Assembly (NCBI RefSeq): GCF_036850765.1
Contig: NC_089490.1
Span: 108,817,074-108,881,073, forward strand
Length of the DNA stretch: 64,000 bases
DNA from: Saccopteryx bilineata
Lineage: Eukaryota; Chordata; Mammalia; Chiroptera; Emballonuridae
Direction: 5' to 3'
In this document: positions 56,741 through 64,000 of the stretch, in pieces
Layout of the letters: each line of letters starts with the position of its first letter
How positions within the stretch are numbered: the first letter of the stretch is position 1
Notes under the pieces: model-generated
Database searches by the model: none
Told to the model about the DNA's origin: nothing
What the model saw: the letters and a program-made list of their open reading frames with translations, nothing else
Made by a program: the position numbers and the translations under genes

Positions 56741-58389
56741 TCATTTTATAGCTATTTACCTGCAAACCTTGAGTGTCAATTCTATCAGCTGAGGGAATGT
56801 ATGCTTCAGTCCAGAGTAGATGAAAAATCACTTTCTAAATCAAAAGATAAAAAATCAAATATACATATTTATATATAAACAATATCTTGATCAGACTCTT
56901 TTGCTTAGGACTAGAATCACATATCCAAATTTTTATTAAAATACCTAGTTGAATCCCCTCATAGGTCCTAGAAACTGACTTCATCATTTTGATTTTCTTC
57001 TATATCCAATCTTTATTTCTATCTTATTTAAGGACTACTGTCCACAGTTGTAATCAAACTATGAGGACCATCTCTTACTATTTCCCTGTCTCTGCATCTC
57101 ATTTCCTTATATTTCCTCATCCAATAAATCATAAATTATACTAACTAATTGTGTGTTTAATTTAACAACTTTTCTCTATATTTCCACCACACTAGTCTTT
57201 AATACAATCAACCATTTATGGTTACAGTTCACTCCAATCTATCTGGTATTAGTCAGCCTGAGGATATTTCTAAAAATGAATATCCAACCCAAGTTATTTA
57301 CAATTTGCAATGCTTTGGACACTTTTAAATGCACATAGAATTATTCTAAACTAATTAATAATGTTTATTTCATGCTTTTACTCTGTCTTTATCTACTGCT
57401 TCACTTTCTAGTCTCACTTTATTTCAGCTTGTTGAATTTCCTTCATTTTCTCGACTTGGTCATTCCTACTCTTATCTCTGAGGCTTAAAGTATTTGTCAA
57501 TATTTTAAAAGCTCTTCTGCTTATTCATCTGAAAAATTTCTGTTCATCTTTATATCGCATAGTAAGTGTTACTTTTTACACAAGGCTATTTTCATATTAA
57601 AGTAAATTTTCCAATATGTTTTATTAGCTCCCTTTACTTTCCTATTAAAATAATAAACATGCATAATTGTAGTAACCTGTTTGTCTGGCCAGACATCAAT
57701 AAGAATGGTGGCATTGTGACCTACAAATTGTTATGTTATTATAAACTCAACAATAACATTGACAAAAGGTCAAAACAAACTTTCTTAGAGTGCTGAAAAA
57801 GAACAAAATATTTGCAAAAACCTGCAAGAGTTTATTCAACAAAATAGTTGAATCTAAGAACAGTAATTATAGAGTTTATAATTGCTTTATTCCTATGCCC
57901 TTCTTCTCAGCGGCACAGTAATCTTGAAAGTCAACTGTCTTACTACTACAGTATCTGTGAAAGACAAGAGCATAACAAGAACTGGAGGCGGCAGAAAAAA
58001 TTTGGAGGTCCTCAAAAAATGAATGTTAGAGTAGTCATTCTTTGAACTATCTGGCATTTCCCTGGAAATTCTCACCTGTGGGGCATGTCTTTATATAAAC
58101 CAAAATAGTCATACAAATCTTGCTCAGTGCAAATAGTCTTTTCTCCAGAGACATTTTTCAAAACCAGTCAACATTAATTGCTGACCATTTTAGCTGCTTG
58201 TAGTGACAAAGGTTAGCACAAAGATATAGTTGATAAAAAAAATCTTAAGAGAGAAACCTGGGGGATAATATGTTCATCAAGGGCTTTCAAACAGAACTAA
58301 CTTGTTTCTAGGAATATACAAAACTATGTGCACATGCAGGGTTGTGCATATGCCCAAGAAAGACCTGAAAAGGCTCCCAATTTTCCATT
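56741..58389. other. Intergenic stretch without recognisable genes
   Basis: AT-rich. Open frames of 60-76 codons here (for example 57848-58045) show no known motifs or splice context. Confidence 0.4.
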
Positions 58390-59470
58390 CTAATTGGCCT
58401 TAAGACTCTGCACAAACAAATAGATTAAATACTCTAATCCAAAGTCAGAAATAGGGAGAATGGACAAAAGATATAATCTAACTTTCTATATAAGAGATAT
58501 CTCAGTTATATGCAAGTAAATGTGAGTATAAGAAACACATTTTAAGTTAAAAAATTAAAAAATGTATGCAATGCAAATAGTAACCTAGAGATGAAATGAA
58601 ACACTAATATCAAATAAAATAGACTTAAAAAAACTTATTAGAGACAAAAAAGTCATTTTACAATGATCTAAGATCAATCCACCAAAAATACACAATAATT
58701 TTAAATATAAATGCATCAAAAAATATAGCCCAATATACATTAAGCAAAAATTGACCGAATAGAAGTAGAAAAAATCCATGCAACAGTAATAGTTGGAGAC
58801 TCTAGTATCCCAATTTCAATAATAAATAAAACTAAACGGAAAAACAAAGAGGAAACAGAAGACTTGAAAATCACAATAAACCAACTAGACTTAACAGACA
58901 TCCATAAAACACTGAACAACAGAATAATTATTTTCAAGTGACATGGAACATTCTCCATATTGACCATGTGTTAGGTCAAAACAAATTAAAACAAGCCTTA
59001 ATAAATTTAAAATTAATAGTATTATATAATGTATGCTCTCTGATCATAATGAAATGAAATTTTAGAAATTCATAAAGATGTAGAAATTGAACAACATACA
59101 CTTAAGTAACAATGAGCAAAAAAAAAAAAAACCCACGAGAAGTCAGAAAATACTTTGAGATATCTGAAGATATACACATAACATACTTTAAAAGCTTGAG
59201 ATGCAGTAAAAGCAGTATTTAAGTACATTACCATAAACTCCTATATTAAAAAAATAAATTTCTAAATCAATAACCTAACCAGCTATTTTAAGAAACTAGA
59301 AATAAAAGAGCTAATTAAACTTAAATAAAAATATGAAAAGAAATGAAATATGATAGAAAATAAAGGATAGAAAAACAATGTAGAAGATCAGTGATACCAG
59401 AAGGGTTTTTCAATCAACAAAATACTTAAATTTTAGCTAGAATGACCAAAAAAAATAAAAGAGATAAACA
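58390..59470 (+). mobile_element. Very old L1 fragment (endonuclease region)
   Basis: Plus-strand sequence with decayed L1 endonuclease phrases: GTAATAGTTGGAGACTCTAG (VGDS instead of VGDF), AACCAACTAGACTTAACAGAC and TTGACCATGTGTTAGG. No open frame survives. Confidence 0.7.
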
Positions 59471-59484
59471 ATTAAATTAATAGC

Positions 59485-59640
59485 TGTCTGGCATACTTGC
59501 TAAACTGCACACTCTGCAAGAGTACAAGTATCCTGATGGTTTTGTTCAGTTCTGTATGTCCAGTATCTATTTTAATGTTTGGCACAAAATATTAAATATT
59601 TGTTAAAAGCACAAATAAATAAATGAATGAATGAATGCAA
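59485..59640 (+). mobile_element. L2-like 3' end
   Basis: TTTTGTTCAGTTCTGTATGTCC, then TGTTTGGCACAAAATATTAAA and a terminal (AATG)n run (AATGAATGAATGAATG), the usual L2 3' end layout. Confidence 0.7.
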
Positions 59641-60249
59641 CTCAGTGATATACAGAAACTTCTCTGAGTTTATGATAACAATCTTTAAGTTGCATCCATT
59701 TATGATTCCCAGCCCAAGGTCTACTACTACTTGTATTACATGGTATGTTATAGCCATTCTATTTCAAGCTCTTACTACTGATGTGAACTAGCTTTATTTT
59801 GTTTCCTTTTTATTTGATCTTGCTACTTCCCAGCCATGTTTTTGAATTCTATATCATAGAAAATCTTTATTTATTTAAAATAGTAGCACTTTAAAAATTG
59901 TTTTCAAGTTATTCATGTGGTTTTAAAATTTCCTGTTAGGAGACTAAGATAAATGTCAACTTGGGACATAAAGTTCTAGAACTTGAGTATAAAGATCAAT
60001 AACAAAGACTTCTTTCTAGTAAATCTTTTTCAATATTTTTTTCAGGTTGTTATGATTGCCTACCCAGTTGGCAACCCCAGCCTTTATCCCTCGTAATAGC
60101 AATTAGATTATATTCAGACATTCACTCTTTTCCACATGGCCATAGTGTTTTAGGGGGCAGCAGATAACACCTTTTAACTCAGTAGATAAATTCTAATTGG
60201 TTTTCATAATCTTAGTGATTCCAATATTTTTGCCAACAATTATGAAACA

Positions 60250-60375
60250 CCAGTGAGGTATGATAGCTAACATTTGTTTAGTACCAACTTTCAGACATGC
60301 ACTATTGTAAGGATTTCACATGTACCAACTCATTAAACTTTTATATCTACCTTCCATAACAAGTACAAATATTAT
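60250..60375 (+). mobile_element. MIR-like SINE fragment
   Basis: ATAGCTAACATTTGTTTAGT, then CATGCACTATTGTAAGGATT and ACCAACTCATTAAAC, follow the MIR core consensus as I remember it. Confidence 0.65.
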
Positions 60376-60389
60376 TTAAAGTTTTTTAA

Positions 60390-60556
60390 AATTGATTTTA
60401 GAGATAAAGGGGGATTGGAGCGGAAAGCATCAACTTCCCGCTCCAATAGTATTTGCTTCTCTTATGTGCCTTGACCAGGCAAACCTAGGGTTTTGAAACA
60501 GCGACTTCAGCATTCTTGGTTGATGACCTATCCAGTGAGCCACCACAGGTCAGGCT
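60390..60556 (-). mobile_element. Short tRNA-derived SINE, minus strand
   Basis: The minus-strand head GCCTGACCTGTGGTGGCTCA leads to AAACCCTAGGTTTGCCTGG, AAGGCACATAAGAGAAGC and a T-rich end on the plus strand. Same short form as 3100-3250. Confidence 0.75.
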
Positions 60557-61161
60557 TATTTTTATTTTATGATTAATAAAATTGAGCGATAATAACAATA
60601 ACTTGAACTTAATTATTATAGCTTTGACAACCTCTTATGAAGAAGTATTGGATAGATTATCTGAAATAGACTTTGTCAGAGATATTTTGCATCTAGGCTA
60701 ATACATGGAAATTACTAAAGGTTCTGGTTATAGATGAAGAATTTGAGAGGCAATGGTCTACTAACTAGAATGTGAGTTATCTTCAGAAGAAGAAAAGTAA
60801 AAAGCAGGAAGACTAAGAAAATGTTATTTCAAAAAATAGAGTAATAACAATTACTTAAATGGTATGAGAATTTGATCAAGCCATGGAAAACAAAAATACT
60901 TACAACATTGTAGTAAATTGATACTGACAGATCACTTTCACTCCATCCCACAATAGAAGTGAAGGATTAGATATTAAAGAATAATATGAATATTATTCTT
61001 CTTCACTGATTGTTGTTGTTGTTTCTGCTGTCCGCATGTGATTTTTGGAACAGATACAGTCATTTTGGGACCATTAGTGGAAATAATTCCACCTAACAAA
61101 TAAGAATAGCAAAACAGAAAAATAGTTCTTGAGTCCTTGGACTACTGAAATGACTACTTTT

Positions 61162-61531
61162 TTTTTCTTTTTTTTTTAAATTTTATTTATTTACTTATTT
61201 TTTACAGAGACAGAGAGTGAGTCAGAGAGAGGGATAGACAGGGACAGACAGACAGGATCGGAGAGAGATGAGAAGCATCAATCATTAGTTTTTCATTGTG
61301 AGTTGCAACACCTCAGTTGTTCATTGATTGCTTTCTCATATGTGCCTTGACCGCGGGCCTTCAGCAGACCAAGTAACCCCTTGCTGGAGCCAGCGACCTT
61401 GGGTTCAAGCTGGTGGGCTTTTGCTCAAACCAGATGAGCCCGTGCTCAAGCTGGTGAGCTCGGGATCTCGAACCTGGGTCTTCCGCATCCCAGTCCGATG
61501 CTCTATCCACTGCGCCACCGCCTAGTCAGGC
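61162..61531 (-). mobile_element. tRNA-derived SINE, minus strand, with 17 bp TSD
   Basis: The minus-strand head GGCCTGACTAGGCGGTGGCG is followed by several CTTGAGC-type phrases and a long tail (poly-T on the plus strand). The 17 bp direct repeat CTGAAATGACTACTTTT lies at 61145-61161 and 61532-61548. The perfect repeat indicates a recent insertion. The 65-codon open frame at 61328 is SINE sequence. Confidence 0.94.
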
Positions 61532-61548
61532 CTGAAATGACTACTTTT

Positions 61549-63164
61549 GAATCTACTGCCAGATAGTAATGTTTAAGCCATCGTAAGTCAAATTATCTGC
61601 TGTGTACATCCAAATTATCATAATTGATACAGACACCTTACCTCTGACTTTCTTGTTTCAGGAGATAGCGAGTCTTTATTATTTTAGTCAACTGACACTT
61701 TTTTTGTTTGTTTCCTATAGTTATATTCACCTTTTTTATAAGAATACAAGGAAAAATTCAAAGGTGTTAAAGGTGAAGAGTGAAAAGACATGGAATCATC
61801 CTGAAGAGGAATCTCAATGTCTAAGAATTAATAGGTTGAACATTAAGAAACAATAAGTATGTTTTTGCTTTTATTATGGTAGTGTTACCCGACTCCCATC
61901 CCAAATACAATGTAGACCCACACTCTTACTAATGAGAACTATCTGGATTAGCCCAAATTCAAAAAGACTGAAACTTAAGAAGCTATTAGAATTAGAAATA
62001 GCAGTCATGTTGTGCAAGCAGTCATGTTGTACTTCAATATTATTATAGCTCTGTCTGGGCATGCTTCAGAGCATTTAGTGTGGGTGGTAAATTTCTATTA
62101 GAAATCCCACATTTTTTTCTGATTAGAGAAACTAGGGGAAGTCTGTTAGTTTGAGAAGTAGACTCCCAAGAAGTATTAGACATGCAATAGATTTATTAAG
62201 GGAAATACAAATAAGAAGAGATCCAGAAATGGATAGAATCATCTTATTCTACCATATGAAGGAAGAAGGAAGGAAGGTTAAATGAAAAGCCTTGGAATGT
62301 ACTATAGCTCTAAAAAAAGTTTCTCAAGGTTAATGGAGGTCCTCAAAGCACAATTCTCCTATTCCTCTGAGAAATAGTCTCTTACCACTGCAGCCTAAAA
62401 TAAGTTCTTTCTTCCCAATATGATTGTTTTAACTAACATTTTTCTTTAGAAAATAATCTAGTATAGCATTACAACAAATTTCTATCACTGTCATACCTAT
62501 TATTTCAACCTTTATTGTATTTAAAATTCTGGCTTATTTCTCTTGCTTAGGTTGTCAACTCTTGGAGGGTTATACCAGGTTAAAATTTCTCTGTGACCTC
62601 TACAGTACATCCTCTGTAGTGCTTAGAGCTTTGTCAATGGATTGATTTTTAAAATTAATTAGTGACATATTTGTGTATAAAACAAGAATTGTTCAAATAG
62701 GGGGAAATTTAATATAGTTCTATTTTTCCATCATAAATTTCTTACTGCTATGGGTTTATACCAAAAAAAAAAAAAGCTATAAAGACCAATTTTTTTTATT
62801 GGTTTTCCTTGTGTTATATTTGTTCTGTTAGTACTGGACAATTATTTTGCTTATTAAAGCTAATGTGCCTTTTTAAGCTTTTCCAAAGCACCCTACATTT
62901 TTGTCATAGTGTTTTTTACAGAAGAGCTTTATCTTTAAAAAAGCCCATAAGAAAAAAATTTTATTTGCACTAATACTATTTGCATTTGTTTGTGTCTCTT
63001 ATTAAATAGTCTTGATTGTATTTGTCTTAATATGATGGCAGAAGTTATTCGATGTTTTGAGTTCATGTAATTAAAATCTCCTTGTGAGAAGAGTTTATTT
63101 CTATTCTAACTAGTCTGTTGTGTTTATGATAAATAGTTTTTTTAAATTTTAAATAATTTTAATT
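61549..63164. other. Intergenic; weak L2-like fragment near 62520-62650
   Basis: No gene seen. TCAACTCTTGGAGGGTTATA, then TACAGTACATCCTCTGTAGTGC, resembles a decayed L2 3' region. The rest is AT-rich and unassigned. Confidence 0.35.
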
Positions 63165-63550
63165 TATTGTGTTAACATGGAATCAATGATCCCACTCAAT
63201 ATTACTAACTCCCTCCCCCCTCCTTCCCCTGGGGTTTCCTGTCCTTTTATCTGTATCTATGTGTTATATATATGTAGTTTCACTAATCTTTCCACCTTCT
63301 CTGATCCCATCCCCTTATCCCTCTTCCCTCTGACAGCTGTCCCTCTGCTCCTTGTGACTCAACCTCTACATCTATTCCATTCTTCAGTTTACTTTGTTAA
63401 TTAAATTTCACATATAAGTGAGATCATGTGATATTTTTCTTTCTCTGTCTGGCTTATTTCATTTAGCATAATAATCTCCAGGTCCATCCATGCCATTGCA
63501 ATAGGTAAGATTTCCTTCTTTTCCACTGCCACATAGTATTCCATTGTAAA
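63165..63550 (-). mobile_element. L1 3' UTR fragment, minus strand
   Basis: CTGACAGCTGTCCCTCTGCT, a C-rich CCCTCCCCCCTCC tract and CATAATAATCTCCAGGTCC match the inverted L1 3' end at 22190. It is truncated after the CATAGTATTCCATTG phrase near 63545. Confidence 0.82.
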
Positions 63551-63671
63551 AATCTTTTGGCAATTATTCAGACTTAATAGATTATGAATTTAAAACACTG
63601 AAGTTTTAAAAATAATTTTTGATCTGAAAAACATTCTTGGTTTCAAAATATACTTTAAAGTTTATATTTAC

Positions 63672-64000
63672 AGCCACACCGAGACTGCTTAGTGTATCCC
63701 AAGGTTCTCTTTACCATGCCACAGTTGCAAAGCTCCAGGGAAAAGCACCCTGGTCTCATCTCTCCAGGGAAAGAAGAACAGAGGCTCCATCTCCACACAT
63801 GCTGCAGATGGCTTTTCCAGAATCATTACCAGCTAGAAGCAGCGGACATTGGGACTTGGATGTGAGCTGCAAAGTATAGAATTGTGACAAAAATTCCAGT
63901 GCCATGCGGACTTTTCCTGGATGTGGACTTTTTCTGGACTCCTGCTCCTTGTGATAGCTCCTAACAGACTGAACTCTGGTTGGGTTGCATTCACAGGGAT
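63672..64000 (+). pseudogene. Retrovirus-like repeat, second copy, runs off the window
   Basis: Collinear with about 45617-45945 of the composite (CTTAGTGTATCCCAAGGTTC through TGCGGACTTTTCCTGGATGT). There are scattered differences, and the short indels differ between the copies. An 80-codon frame (63637-63879) crosses it but is not a recognisable complete protein. Retroviral origin is inferred from the company of the first copy. Confidence 0.5.

Noticed and set aside
57848..58045. 65-codon frame with WRRQKKFGG
   Set aside because: No recognisable family, no splice or promoter context, and a comparable frame on the opposite strand; most likely chance.
36235..64000. Search for CD69 or another C-type lectin gene to the right of KLRF1
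   Set aside because: CD69 is expected beyond KLRF1 from the human order, but no CPxxW, WIGL or WIC-type exon was found here; it probably lies outside the window.

Overview
The window is mammalian nuclear DNA, most likely from a bat. It is AT-rich, has no bacterial-type gene layout, and carries split exons with GT/AG borders, several ages of LINE-1 (L1), hAT and mariner-type DNA transposons, and many copies of a tRNA-derived SINE with a GGCCCTGGCC-type head and an AGCTTCAGAAAAA-type tail. That SINE matches, from memory, the Rhin-1 family of horseshoe and leaf-nosed bats, so a rhinolophoid bat is the best guess; the lineage call is inference.

Two host genes are supported, and both belong to the natural killer gene complex. 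At the left, on the + strand, are the last two coding exons of CLEC2B (AICL; 3925-4028 and 5406-5517). On the - strand, from 36234 down to 23895, is a complete six-exon KLRF1 (NKp80) gene with intact splice sites and a 231-codon open frame. The genes converge tail to tail, as I recall for human chromosome 12. In humans AICL is the ligand of NKp80, so the window holds a linked receptor-ligand pair. Both proteins have lost cysteines present in my recalled human sequences, including the stalk cysteines of KLRF1 and the position aligned with AICL Cys87. This is the most interesting biological signal here.

Most of the rest is mobile DNA. Between the genes (6472-18157) lies a full-length - strand L1 with a 5' UTR containing tandem ~244 bp units, ORF1 and ORF2. 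A younger + strand L1 (8748-12615) of the same family has inserted into its ORF2, giving a large inverted-repeat structure. The KLRF1 introns hold a 1.2 kb hAT element with transposase remnants, a SINE and several L1 pieces. Right of KLRF1 are a mariner MITE, a pogo-like MITE and a possible SLC6-like orphan exon. Then comes a 6.5 kb composite (39990-46492) of L1, broken retroviral pol and other retrovirus-like sequence, a SINE, and a second L1 3' end, the whole flanked by one 16 bp target-site duplication. A decayed full-length L1 (about 46555-53550) interrupted by a small hAT element follows. The last 10 kb is repeat-rich intergenic DNA ending in a second copy of the retrovirus-like sequence.

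No tRNA or rRNA genes, CRISPR arrays or bacterial mobile elements were seen. Exon coordinates were derived by hand from splice motifs and reading phase. Repeat family names are from memory; edges without a target-site duplication are approximate.
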